Part shown: in pieces, positions 8,601-17,293 of the stretch
Layout of the letters: every line of letters begins with the position of its first letter
Position numbering within the stretch: position 1 is the stretch's first letter
DNA from: Podila epigama
Taxonomy: Eukaryota; Mortierellomycota; Mortierellomycetes; Mortierellales; Mortierellaceae
Direction of reading: 5' to 3'
DNA length: 17,364 nucleotides
Assembly (NCBI GenBank): GCA_015679605.1
Contig: JAAAVE010000228.1
Location: 1-17,364, forward strand
The notes under the pieces: model-generated
Told to the model about the DNA's origin: nothing
Seen by the model: the letters and a program-made list of their open reading frames with translations, nothing else
Database searches by the model: none
Position numbers and translations under genes: made by a program

Positions 8601-11183
8601 CCCTGGAATCTTTTTGATCTTGACGACTTGCATCACATCCATGCCACCCAGGATTTGGATGCTGTTGGATACTTTTAGCACGAGCTTCATAATCACCTCA
8701 TCCCAGCCATCTCGGTTATCAATCTCGAACCGTGTCAGAAGCTGTCGTAATAGTCGGCGGATGTGTTGGAGTGATGCTGAATTGAGTTCAATCGCACTCG
8801 TCGCCAATGACGCTGCTCTCGAATGTCGTCCGGGGTGCAGCAGTGCTTGCGCATTGGATCCAAGAAAAGGCGAAGACGGTCTCACATCCATCGGTGACCT
8901 GGCCGACTCTGATCCGTCCGTTCGCAAAAGGCCTCGGGTTTTGAGGCTGAGGCTCAAGTTACGCCCAGGTCGGTTTCCACTGACACTGATTCTGCGGTTG
9001 ATAGGTGATCGGTCCTTAGCAAACATGTCCCTGATCTCGTCGTTCCGTGTTGCTCTTGGTGGAATTTTTTCCCGATGACTGAAATCGAACATTTCCTCGT
9101 CGCTGTCAAGGTCGTCATCAGGCGGTGCATTGAGGATCATGAAACCGAGAGCATGAGGTGAGCTCGATGTCCACAGATCCTGTCCGTCATCATCATCATC
9201 GTCTCCCATGAAGGGCGCAATCTCTGGATCCAAGACGGAATCTTGCATACTGCCGTCTTCGATGGCCAACGATCGACGAAATGGTGCTGGCCCTCCATCC
9301 ATGCCATGATCTCCCGTCGTTGTGTTTGAACGTGAACGCGCCAAGAAGAGATTTGAGCCAGCGTTGAGAAACTTTCGAATGCCGTCCAGAGGAGTAGCAT
9401 CCTGGTTGGAGGTAATGCTCGGCGACATTGGAATCTGCTGCGAAAAGTGGCCGCTATGGAGAGCAGGGGGTATCGGTGTGGGCCAGGCACTTCCTACAGG
9501 GTATTCATTTAATCCGCTCACAGGTTCCTCGTACTCTTGCATGATTTCCAGGCAGTAGTTGCATACTCTCATGTATCCCTCATATCCTAGCTTGATGCCC
9601 GAGATAATCTTTGAAGCGCATTTGGAGCAGAAGATATGTCCTGATGTCGTTTGATGGTTTTCAGGTTTTTGTTGTCATGAATGGCGAAATGGTTATTTCC
9701 ATTTTGTTTTTGTGGTGGAGAGTATGAATGAAAGAGCGGAGTGAGTATTTGTTCCGCATAGGAAAGACGTTATGTGCTTAAGCAAGACTGAAAAATGTTA
9801 AAAAAAAAAAAAAAAAAAAAGCAGCATAATAAAATCACTCACCACAAATACGACAATGATGCTTTCGTCGAAAGACAAAAAACGACGCACTACATCCAAA
9901 GCATTCTTTTGCATTTTCATCCGCCATCCAATAATCTCGATTGACACCTTCGCCTCGGAGTCGTCGAATCACTTTGGTCAGCGAGTTTCCCTTTTGGTGT
10001 CCAGAACTAAAACTACGGATCGATCGCGTATCAGAGTCATACGACGCTTCTCGAACTCCGATGGTATGGTGAAGATAGTCCCTGGTAACATCGCCTGAAA
10101 AAAAAAATACAAAATGTCAGTGGTTTTTGTTTTCTTTTTTTTTCCAGTTTTGAACAGTGCACCATAGACCTCGTAGTGGTTAGCGCGTTCATGTAGTACA
10201 TGAGAGGACATAGACCTACCACTATTTGGACGAGATGGGTCTACAACAAGACTATCCCCATTCCGAGTCACTGAGGAGGAGGAATATGTTGCATCCCCAG
10301 AGAGTAGCGATTTGCTTTTTGTCGTTGTTGGTGTATTTGTTAATGGTGTTGTTGTTGTTGTTGATAGCGACGTCGTTGAACTCGTTCGTTGATCTCCAAA
10401 TGCGGGGCTGAGTGATACCACAGGTGGGGCTAAAGACGACAGAGATGCTGTGTCATCGTCCTGGACAATGCTATGATCGACCGTGCTGACCCTGAACAAG
10501 GACGACACGCGTTTAGGTGCACTAGACGAATGCGCCTGCCGCCGAACAACTGACAGTCGGTCATGTTCCTTGTATTCCCTGTCCTCGAGTCCTGCTCTCC
10601 TGCCATTAAGTGATGAACCTGTAGTGGAAGTTGACAAGCGGGATGAATGATGTAGCATGTCGGCAGAGGTGGGAGTCGATATTAAGGAATTGCTTGTAGA
10701 TTTACTGTCAGATGAGACACCGCCCCAGGGACCGGTATCTGAGGGAGCTGGTGGCGAATGGCTGCCGGTCGAAACTGAAGAAGCCGAGATCGATGCATTC
10801 TCAGGGGCAGTGATTGTCTGCTGGTCCGAAAGGGTTGTGGATGCAGCCCCTGCAGTGGATACGACTGTCAATGTTGTTGTTGACGAGGTTGGATATCGAC
10901 TCCCAGAACTATTATTATTCACAAGAGGGTGACTGAGCGAACTGGAGCTGTTGCTACTACTGAGACTAAGACTGTGACCGTGACTATTGCTACCTGCCTG
11001 CTGTGGAAGAACAGTAGTCTGTGAGGGCGTGCCTGTGGATGATGTGCTTGAGCTGGGCGCAGTGTATGTGGTAGAAAGTGTGCTTTTGACGCGCTGAAAA
11101 ATTTTTGACAAGACATTCTCGGGTGGATCCTCATACTCTGATGGAGGTTCATGAAGAGCATCAAAACTGGTGAGTGAGCTCAT
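2611..11183 (-). CDS. FAB1: 1-phosphatidylinositol-3-phosphate 5-kinase (Fab1/PIKfyve)
   Basis: Makes PI(3,5)P2 from PI3P on vacuole and endosome membranes; in yeast it works with Vac14 and Fig4. Exons in transcript order: 11183-10220, 10094-9843, 9640-4744, 4599-4516, 4387-4158, 3988-3714, 3540-2611; 7632 nt, 2543 aa. All six introns (125, 202, 144, 128, 169, 173 bases) are GT-AG and keep frame. A FYVE zinc finger spans about 370-440: W377xxD, eight Cys (386, 389, 402, 405, 410, 413, 432, 435), RRKHHCR and RVC; it is preceded by the conserved LTKVIRRLRGEG segment. A chaperonin-like domain lies at about 700-955 and a Cys-rich region at about 1080-1290. The kinase region (about 2040-2414) has REDEPSS, GGKSGSSF at 2188-2195, ATP lysine K2206, DLKGS at 2280-2284, MDYSLL at 2341-2346 and IVDF at 2360-2363. 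All expected catalytic residues are present. No DEP domain is seen, as in fungi. Long Ser/Thr/Gly-rich linkers and a His/Gln-rich C-terminal tail make it longer than yeast Fab1 (about 2280 aa). The start has A at -3. Confidence 0.95.
2698..2829 (-). repeat. His/Gln-rich CAN-codon tract in the FAB1 C-terminus
   Basis: Residues about 2472-2515 of the FAB1 product lie beyond the kinase domain and contain 19 His in 44 residues, mixed with Gln and Asn. The DNA is a run of CAT/CAC/CAA/CAG-type codons on the minus strand, which suggests growth by triplet slippage. It stays in frame and ends 28 residues before the stop. Confidence 0.9.
4960..5050 (-). repeat. Gly/Ser-rich coding repeat in FAB1 linker
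   Basis: A GGT/GGC-rich simple repeat encodes a Gly-rich stretch with interspersed Ser and Asn, shortly before the kinase region. It is in frame and probably a flexible linker. Its complement opens a Pro-rich frame on the plus strand, which is a shadow. Confidence 0.85.
9800..9820. repeat. A21 homopolymer in FAB1 intron 2
   Basis: A 21-base A run on the plus strand (T on the coding strand) inside the 202-base intron that splits the FYVE coding region at Gly406. The sense T run precedes a decoy TTTTTCAG site that is not used in the model, because the acceptor ending at 9641 is the one that rebuilds CRICGHIFC. Confidence 0.85.
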
Positions 11184-11530
11184 GGTGCGAACGGGTTTGT
11201 TTCTTGTTTGGTTGAATTAAATTGGTTTTTTTGTTCTTTCGTCAGTGTGTTTTTTTGGAAATTGAGTCGAAATAGTCGAAATATTACATTTAGTTGCGTC
11301 CTGCTACTTTTTTTTTTTTTGGTCGTTGCCCTCCCACGCTTTGTCAAGCTGCCCAATGCAATAAAGCTGGCCGCGCGACGTGGTTTGTCGGTGGTGAACG
11401 TTTAAGAATGCACAGATGATAGAGTCGATGAGGATGGTACGTGTGAGAAAGTTGTTTCATTGTTGCCGTTCACACACATGGGACAAGAAAGGGTCCACTG
11501 ACAAAAACGAGCAGAAAATGTTGCCCAAAA

Positions 11531-11542
11531 GTCATGCATGAC
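11531..11542. repeat. 12-base palindrome upstream of FAB1
   Basis: GTCATGCATGAC is a perfect palindrome about 350 bases upstream of the FAB1 start. It is followed eight bases later by GTCATGTGAC, which shares the GTCATG half. It could be a paired binding site, but nothing in the sequence proves it. Confidence 0.5.
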
Positions 11543-11550
11543 TTGGGATG

Positions 11551-11560
11551 GTCATGTGAC
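11551..11560. promoter_or_regulatory. Possible bHLH site (GTCATGTGAC) upstream of FAB1
   Basis: GTCATGTGAC holds the CATGTG E-box and differs by one base from the animal lysosomal CLEAR consensus GTCACGTGAC. It sits about 370 bases upstream of the FAB1 start. A single 10-base match is weak evidence, and no fungal regulator is implied. Confidence 0.2.
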
Positions 11561-11619
11561 AACAATCATAGACCTTGTGATGAACAGGCAAAAGCATTCA
11601 GGTACAGCATTCGGATATG

Positions 11620-11625
11620 TTTATT
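11620..11625 (-). terminator. CAT2 poly(A) signal AATAAA
   Basis: The minus strand reads AATAAA 12 bases after the CAT2 stop codon, in an A/T-rich context. This is the only canonical hexamer close behind the gene and predicts a very short 3' UTR. Eukaryotic 3' end formation is assumed. Confidence 0.6.
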
Positions 11626-11637
11626 AAAAATGTATAT

Positions 11638-14399
11638 TTACAACTTTGATTTTGGGGCCTCGAGCAAGGTCTGCTCAAAGAGGGCGCGCATCTCTGAGGC
11701 AGCCTCCTTGAGGTAATGGTGCAGATGCTCGGGATGCATCTCCTTCATGGACGCGACGTTGAAACTCAAGTTGTGCTCGTTCACCATGTACGCGACACCA
11801 TAACCATCAGGAACAACCTCACCCCAACCATAGCCATCAAAGTGCTCGCCAGACAACTGTGAGGTCGACAGGTTCCAGTGTGATGAGCGACTGAACACTT
11901 CCTGGGTGAACATCTCGGGCTTGGTTTCGTGCGACTTGAGGGACAGGCGAAGGCCGAGCAAGTGACGGTCGACACCTTTGCCCTCAACAGCGTTACCCAT
12001 GTACTCGACATGCGATGCAAGAGCCTTCTTGAACAGAGAAGTCTTCTCAGCTGCAGAGAATTGAGGATCCTCCATAGCCTTTACCCAGGCAACACTATCG
12101 GTGGAGACAGTGCGGCAGGTCTCGGTACGACCATGCTGGAACTTGCGAACCTGAGCAGACTCGTAGGTGGGGCGGGAGACGCCGTGCATCTTGTAGTAGG
12201 CAAGCTGAATGATCATCTGAACGTAGGCATCAGGCGAGCACTTGAACTTTTTAATCAAACCCTTGCCGTATCCCTCGTAGTTTTGGACATGCAGTCTGTG
12301 CTTGCCAATCAGCTCCTCAAAGTTCTTTTCGGATGTCTCGATAGCCTTGTGAACAGCAGTGTTGAAGGCAAAGTTGAGCTTCTGGGGAGCGGGCAGGTTG
12401 GATGAAACTGTGGCAGATCCGTGGTCAATCTTTCCCTGGGCCAAGTTGGTCAAAACGTAATCGTTCAGACGGCAGGTAGGGGTACCATCCATGGTTGAGT
12501 GCTATTTTGATTGTTGTTGTGTTAGAAATGAAAACGTGAGAAGGTGAGTAAAGATGCGTAACAACAAAAAAACAAAACGTGCAACCCTTTGGTCATTTAA
12601 ACTGATTCAACATGTCCATGTTCCATGTAACATACCTCGCCCATGAAACCAGCCTTGCCGTTCTCAAAGACAATGAATTGAAGAGACTTGTCAAAGAAGC
12701 GGTTGCGGCCATCACCATGCCAGCAAGCGCGAGAGACCTCATCGCGTGTGACGGGGCTCGAGTCATCGAGACAGAGAAGGAAGACGGAAGATTCGATCTT
12801 GCGAAGGAGCTCCTCGTTCTGGGAGCCAGCGTTAATGAGAGTCTTGCGGGCCTATTATCGATAGTTTTTTTGTTTTGTGCGTGTATGATACGATTTGTGT
12901 GGTTAGTGTGTGTAATGTATGTGTGTTGACTAAGGGGTATCTGATTGTCGATCATAGAGTCTCCTTTTTTCTCGGATTGTCCTGAAATGGCAATTTGAGC
13001 CATGCACAACAATGAACAACGTCTTAACGCACGACGCACATGGTAAAATAGAAAAAAAGAAAAAAAGAGCGTAACAATGTTCCCGTCAAAGTAATGTAAT
13101 CTCGGTCACAAGATAACGAAAAGATCAAGTTGAGCTTCGACTGCTCAGCTTCACATGGGTAACTCTTTTTTTTTTTTTTTTTTTTGCATTCCAGCCCCGT
13201 CCAGACAGTCGGACAGTCGGCCCGGTCTGTCTGTCTGTCTGTCGGTCAGTTCGGTCGGTCGTCGTTTTGTACCATCCATGTACATTCACTTTACACCGAC
13301 ATTACCATGCCATCGTTCAGCCCAATAGGAAGTTATAAAAAAAAAGGGACAAGACGCTCATCGATCGATCGACTAGATCACAGGGGGGGCCATCACTGTT
13401 TACACTCTTACCTCGGTCCAAATGTCACGGTTGTCAGAGGTCAAGACTCCGATGGAGGGATCCTTGCGGTCACCGGCCTGCTTGACAATGGCATCGAGCT
13501 GGGCCTCGATGTCAGCGGTGCTCAACATCTTGCCGTTGTGGAACAGATCAAAGACAAAGAACTGGTTGTTGCGAACGACAGCAACATGGTTGTTCTGGGC
13601 AGGGTCAAACGCGAGCTCAAAATCACTGGGCTTGGCGGGGTATCGGCAAGCATTGAACATGTACTTGTATGTGGATGAATCCAGAGGCGACTTCTTGGCC
13701 ATCTCTGGTGGCAACGTCTCATCAACGACCTGGCGACGGAAATCCATGGCCGCCTGGATGATGGAAGCTGCGCGCTGAGTGGGCTTCTTGCGAAGACGGT
13801 CATCCTTGTAAGCATAAAAGTACGATACATAGATGACAACAGGGTCGCGGTAGCCAAAGTAGGCCAAATCGTTCCACCAGTCCTCGAGCCAGTTGACAGT
13901 GTTGGGGTCGTTGGCCTTGGCCAGGAGACGGCTCTGCAGCTCCTCACCGACACCGCCAGGCTTTTGGAACTCGGCCACTGCAGCCGAGGTCTTTGCAAAT
14001 TCCTCGTCGTTGAGGAGAGGGCGGACCGACTTGAGATAGCGCGCACAGGTCTCGGCAAGGGTGGGCACGGGCAGCTTGGGCAAAGCGGTGTCATAACGGT
14101 AGAGGGGACCCTTGGTCAAGTCTGGCTGACCCAAACCGGGAATGGTGGCCGCTGCAGGGGTTGTGGCTGTGGCGGCGGCGGTGTAGTTTCTGTAGAGCAT
14201 GTGGGAGACGATCTATGTATTTTTTTTTTTTTTTGATTCATGGATATTTGCATTAGTGAATGAATTGATGCAAGAAGGATCGATGGAGGCATGTGTTTGG
14301 TTTTAAGCACCCTACCTTGGGTTGCTGAGGCTTGAAGGAGGACTTGAGCGAGTTGAGCAGGAAGGGTCTTGAAGCAGAGGACAAGGCACGAAGAGACAT
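11638..14399 (-). CDS. CAT2: Carnitine O-acetyltransferase, mitochondrial and peroxisomal
   Basis: Transfers acetyl groups between CoA and carnitine, so that acetyl units from peroxisomal beta-oxidation or acetate can enter mitochondria. Exons in transcript order: 14399-14316, 14212-13412, 12851-12636, 12501-11638; 1965 nt, 654 aa, close to yeast Cat2 (670 aa). Introns of 103, 560 and 134 bases are GT-AG and all phase 0. Exon 1 encodes 28 residues rich in Ser, Arg, Lys and Leu without acidic residues, a typical mitochondrial presequence. The choline/carnitine acyltransferase fold follows. The catalytic His is H368 in GEHSTMDGTP, rebuilt exactly across the exon 3/4 junction. PTYES at 478-482, GRTETCR at 491-497 and STSQ at 579-582 match carnitine-site and active-site motifs. 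The protein ends in KSKL, a PTS1 peroxisomal signal. Dual targeting is known for yeast and Aspergillus orthologues. The next ATG in the spliced message is in-frame Met33, which would start a form without the presequence. Confidence 0.95.
12852..13411 (-). other. 560-base intron 2 of CAT2
   Basis: Donor GTAAGA and acceptor ATAG join Glu of WTE to ARKTLINAG in phase 0, matching the family without a missing segment. At 560 bases it is about three to five times longer than the other ten introns. It contains a 20-base T run on the plus strand (13166-13185), a TCTG tetranucleotide repeat (13226-13242) and an ATCGATCGAT tract near 13361-13371. I find no exon that would add family sequence and no clear intron-borne RNA. 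Confidence 0.85.
13202..13260. repeat. GACAG/TCTG/GGTC repeat cluster in CAT2 intron
   Basis: CAGACAG and two GGACAGTC/ACAGTCGG units are followed by four TCTG units and by GGTC repeats. The CAGACAG at 13202-13208 can pair with CTGTCTG further along, so the intron RNA could fold here. It may simply be a microsatellite. Confidence 0.7.
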
Positions 14400-14753
14400 G
14401 AAGGAGAGATGCGATATCAGAGAATGTTGGTGGTTATATATTTTTTTTTCCTGGTTGTATGAGGGTGATATAAAATATGTATGGGGTATGAGAGTGAGTG
14501 GAGAGTGTGAATGAGACAAAGACAAAGTTGAAATGGAATGGTAAAGAGATGGAAAAAAAGGATGAATGTCCCTTTTATCTTTGGATGAAAATAAAAAAAA
14601 AAAAAAGATGTTGGCAGTCCCTTTTGAATATCCCCGTTTCTGCTCAATTGCCCAATGGTAATATGTTGTCAATGGTTGACACACACACATCAAAAGAAAA
14701 AAGGCGGCAACCACTTTAATTTCCCCACGGTCATCCCCGACAAATTGCTGTGT

Positions 14754-14759
14754 CACGTG
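14754..14759. promoter_or_regulatory. CACGTG E-box upstream of CAT2
   Basis: A palindromic CACGTG, extended to GTCACGTG on one side, lies about 355 bases upstream of the CAT2 start codon. It is a common bHLH site in fungi. Single copy; functional role not shown. Confidence 0.3.
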
Positions 14760-14768
14760 GACTCATCC

Positions 14769-14778
14769 CCGCATTCGG
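14769..14778. promoter_or_regulatory. CCG-N4-CGG site upstream of CAT2
   Basis: CCGCATTCGG has two inverted CGG half-sites with a four-base gap, the kind of layout bound by dimeric Zn2Cys6 regulators in fungi. Acetate and fatty-acid regulators of carnitine acetyltransferase belong to this class in ascomycetes, but their exact consensus does not match. It lies ten bases from the CACGTG box. Confidence 0.3.
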
Positions 14779-14811
14779 GCGAAATTTCTTTAATTGTTTG
14801 TTCGCGGGCAA

Positions 14812-14828
14812 AGAGTTTTTTAAACTCT
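14812..14828. repeat. 7-base inverted repeat (AGAGTTT/AAACTCT)
   Basis: AGAGTTT at 14812-14818 and AAACTCT at 14822-14828 with a three-base gap, upstream of CAT2. It shares the GAGT/ACTC core with the next inverted repeat 14 bases away. Confidence 0.65.
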
Positions 14829-14842
14829 CCATCTTTCTCCAC

Positions 14843-14863
14843 ATAAGAGTAATCAACTCTTAT
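14843..14863. repeat. 8-base inverted repeat (ATAAGAGT/ACTCTTAT)
   Basis: ATAAGAGT at 14843-14850 and its exact reverse complement at 14856-14863 flank a five-base spacer, about 450 bases upstream of the CAT2 start. With the neighbouring AGAGTTT/AAACTCT repeat it forms a pair of related dyads. Confidence 0.7.
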
Positions 14864-15083
14864 ATCGTATCGCTCCACACATACAACCATAGTTGTCAAT
14901 CATGTCACGAACAATTGTCCTTGAGAGGATATTCCTGGAGCATTCCGGAACCATCAAAAAAAAAGAACACGGGTTTCTTTTCTCACTTTTGTTTGTATCA
15001 TAATACAAGATTCACTCATTCTCTTTAGACTTTGTGTGGGGTGTGCTTTGCTTACATCTGCAACAGTTGTAACGTGAGAAAAA

Positions 15084-15106
15084 ATATATATATATATATA
15101 ATATAT
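15084..15106. repeat. (AT)n microsatellite
   Basis: An AT dinucleotide tract of 23 bases with one phase break at 15100-15101, in the gap upstream of CAT2. Simple repeat only. Confidence 0.9.
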
Positions 15107-15866
15107 GACTTTGTCCCTATCCCGATTTCGCCCTTTTTTTTTTGGTTTACTTGGTATCCCCATCAAAAATGAAAATGGGAAAGATAGTGTAAAAAAAAAG
15201 ACGTTTCATTCTTTCCCCGAAAAATGACAACCTCCATCACGACCCGTAGGGGTCATGCTTGCTGTCAAAGACATGCCTATACATCATAAAGCAGAAGCGT
15301 GAACAGAAAAGAGGAATGACATGAAAAAAACCCACCATCATTCTAAAGTGTCTCTGTAGCAAAGTATCTATGCTGCAAAGTGTCATGATGGGAAGGAGAT
15401 ATTTCAGATGACTACCAAGTCAGGGCAGATTTATTGTAATAGTACAGCGAGATGTTACAAATAGGCGCGATTAAAGGTGGTAGAGTGTAGTGAACCATGG
15501 GGGCGAAACAAAGAGAAAAGATGACTCTTGGATGAGAATAGGAAAACGGTTGAAAGAACAAGAACAAGAAGGAGTGTTTCGATAAATGAAAAAACCAAGC
15601 CTAGTAGTCCTTTCTATTTAAACAAAACGAAGAACCACTCGAGTTTGTTGGGGGAAGGAGAATTAAGAACCATGATGGAAGGATAACAACAGAGTAATGG
15701 CAATAAAAAAGAAGGAACGGGTATATGAAATTATACGAGTCGGGTGTACCCGACACGATTCTCCATCCAAAAAAATAAAAGGAAAAAGGTCCTGGGGTAT
15801 TGAGAGGAAAAGAGAAAAGTGGGCGAGAATATACCATGATCCATTCAAAGAGAGGCTCTGCGCGCG

Positions 15867-17243
15867 TTAGACAGTCAACAGGCTCGTGTCCTTGTTATTC
15901 CTTGGTCTTTCGTTGTCTTTATCACTGTCATCATCCTCATCCTCATCCTCGTCCCCGTCCTCGTCACTCGAATCCACATTGAAAATCACCACATTCCTGA
16001 GAGGGCTACTCGTCTTGGGCAAAGTCTTGGGTATATTCCGTGATGACCCTCGGGAACCAAGTCGGGATGAGATCAAGAGCTTTGGCAATGACATATCTCG
16101 TGTCAGAGACTGTTCGCCTTTGTTGGACGAGGATGATGAAGATGACTTGACGATCGTCTTGTTGTTGGTCACGCCTGGTTTCGTTCCACTCCTTGATTTT
16201 GAGGGTCCAGTTGCTGCAGGGCGAACCCGACTTTGACCTTGTTCAACCTCATCGAGATCGACCATAGTCAATCCGATGTATCCGCTGGTCCCTGGGCGAG
16301 CTGTCGCTGTTAGGGTCGAGGTGCCTGGACGACTGTCGCAATCATCATCACTGCCCAAGAAGAAGAACCTGCTGATGGAGGGAGTCGTGTTGCCAGCCGA
16401 TGCTTCTTCATCAATGTAAATGGCTCCAGTCAGGATGGCTTCGTCATACGCGACCTTCCATGCCCAGTACAAAAGACGCAAGAGGAGGACCAGAAAGGGG
16501 CCATTGTAAAGCAGCACATCCACGACAATCTCCAGGGGTATCAAAATATGCTTGCTCTCCCGGTAAATATCGCAAAGTCTCAAAAGGAGAAAGTGGACTG
16601 GGATGTATAGCACAACTAGTTGCCACTGTAAAAAAAAAGACATTGTTCGACAAGGTGAATGACAAGATATGTTTAGTACTTTATCGAATAGATCACAAAA
16701 CGCATTTATCCAGCAAGCAAGTTGTTTTCTCATTCATCAAAGGAGAGGGTGGGAAAAAGCAGAAAAGAGAAAGAAAAGAACGGAATGAGAAATAATACCT
16801 TGAACGCCCAAAGATCCCTTGGACATTTACCAAAGAGAACGACACCACTCTGCGCAGGTCGGGTCACGACGTGGAACAAAAAGATCATGCCAATGGCATA
16901 CCAGATTTGACTCGTCATCCAGCGAAGACTGTTTGATGCCCAGTCGTAGAAAGGCAAAGGCGCTTCCCATCCTCGGAACATGTACAGGACGTTGGAACAG
17001 AGGGTGAGCACTGAAGCTGTCATACAGGCAGCGCCCATTATCCTGTAATTGGACGCGACAGGTGGCGGCAACAGGGCTGATGGAAATAGATGGTGGTCAA
17101 TGAGTGAGTGAGATGGAAACGCCGAATGCCTAGGGCTGTTGCATATTCTGCATAAAGCCACGCGACAGCCCTCAATCTAAACGCGTTACGATAAATCAAG
17201 AGCGCTCCTTACCTTTTGCAATAGTCTCGTTTGTGATTTGCAT
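15867..17243 (-). CDS. Unrecognised multi-pass membrane protein with Ser-rich, acidic tail
   Basis: I do not recognise a family. Exons in transcript order: 17243-17213, 17076-16799, 16625-15867; 1068 nt, 355 aa. Both introns (136 and 173 bases) are GT-AG and keep frame; the first is phase 1 and creates Ala11. Four hydrophobic segments are visible at about 21-44, 66-83, 104-120 and 132-160. The loop between the second and third has Arg/Lys residues, so by the positive-inside rule both ends would face the cytosol. The tail (about 165-355) is predicted disordered: a Ser run near the middle, basic Ser/Arg/Gly-rich stretches, then an Asp/Glu block near the end coded by a GAT/GAG repeat. Such tails often carry phosphorylation sites, but that is inference. 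The start at 17243 is chosen because it alone gives a frame matching the first acceptor; its context is weak (C at -3). An ATG at 17293 is in another frame and would make a short overlapping upstream ORF. There is no signal peptide or enzyme motif. Confidence 0.7.
15928..15966 (-). repeat. GAT/GAG triplet repeat coding the acidic tail
   Basis: On the minus strand a run of GAT, GAG, GAC and similar codons encodes an Asp/Glu block near the C-terminus of the membrane protein. It looks like a slippage-prone simple repeat kept in frame. Confidence 0.85.
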
Positions 17244-17293
17244 ACGATTGCTAAGATTAGAACCAGGGGGGAGGGGACAAAGGGAGGGGGCAT

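Larger units (their letters stand above)
11184..11637. other. Intergenic, CAT2 3' end and FAB1 upstream region
   Basis: These 454 bases hold the CAT2 poly(A) signal near the right edge, then the FAB1 promoter region. A 12-base palindrome and an M-box-like site lie at 11531-11560. A T run lies near 11310-11321. No gene is credible here. Confidence 0.65.
14400..15866. other. Intergenic, upstream of CAT2 and downstream of the membrane protein gene
   Basis: This 1.47-kb gap is A/T-rich with many A runs and an (AT)n tract. The 80 bases next to CAT2 are pyrimidine-rich on the coding strand, as a 5' leader would be. Candidate cis elements cluster at 14754-14863. A possible AATAAA for the upstream gene lies on the minus strand at 15435-15430, about 430 bases past its stop. 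Reading frames here have no recognisable domain and poor coding character. No tRNA-like B-box was seen. Confidence 0.6.

Noticed and set aside
9781-9842. Alternative acceptor TTTTTCAG in the FYVE intron
   Set aside because: Use of this site would insert sequence between Zn ligands and break the FYVE pattern. The acceptor ending at 9641 rebuilds CRICGHIFC exactly.
12852-13411. Box C/D snoRNA in the long CAT2 intron
   Set aside because: GTGATGG and several CTGA words exist on the sense strand, but there is no proper RTGATGA box, terminal stem or guide region that I can defend.
13184-13678. 164-residue plus-strand frame crossing the CAT2 intron
   Set aside because: It starts in the intron microsatellite and continues antisense to conserved CAT2 exon 2. 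No domain, and the CAT2 frame explains the coding signal.
315-14399. A functional gene cluster linking chitin deacetylase, FAB1 and CAT2
   Set aside because: They share only the strand. Each has its own upstream region and acts in a different compartment, and no shared regulatory word was found ahead of all of them.
15601-15848. Short hydrophobic minus-strand frames between CAT2 and the membrane protein gene
   Set aside because: Phe/Leu/Ser-rich because of T-rich DNA. No start context or conserved feature. More likely 3' UTR of the membrane protein gene.
17213-17293. Start of the membrane protein at the upstream ATG (17293)
   Set aside because: That frame reaches the donor in phase 0, and no AG upstream of the conserved part of exon 2 gives a phase 0 acceptor; splicing to 17076 leads to an early stop.
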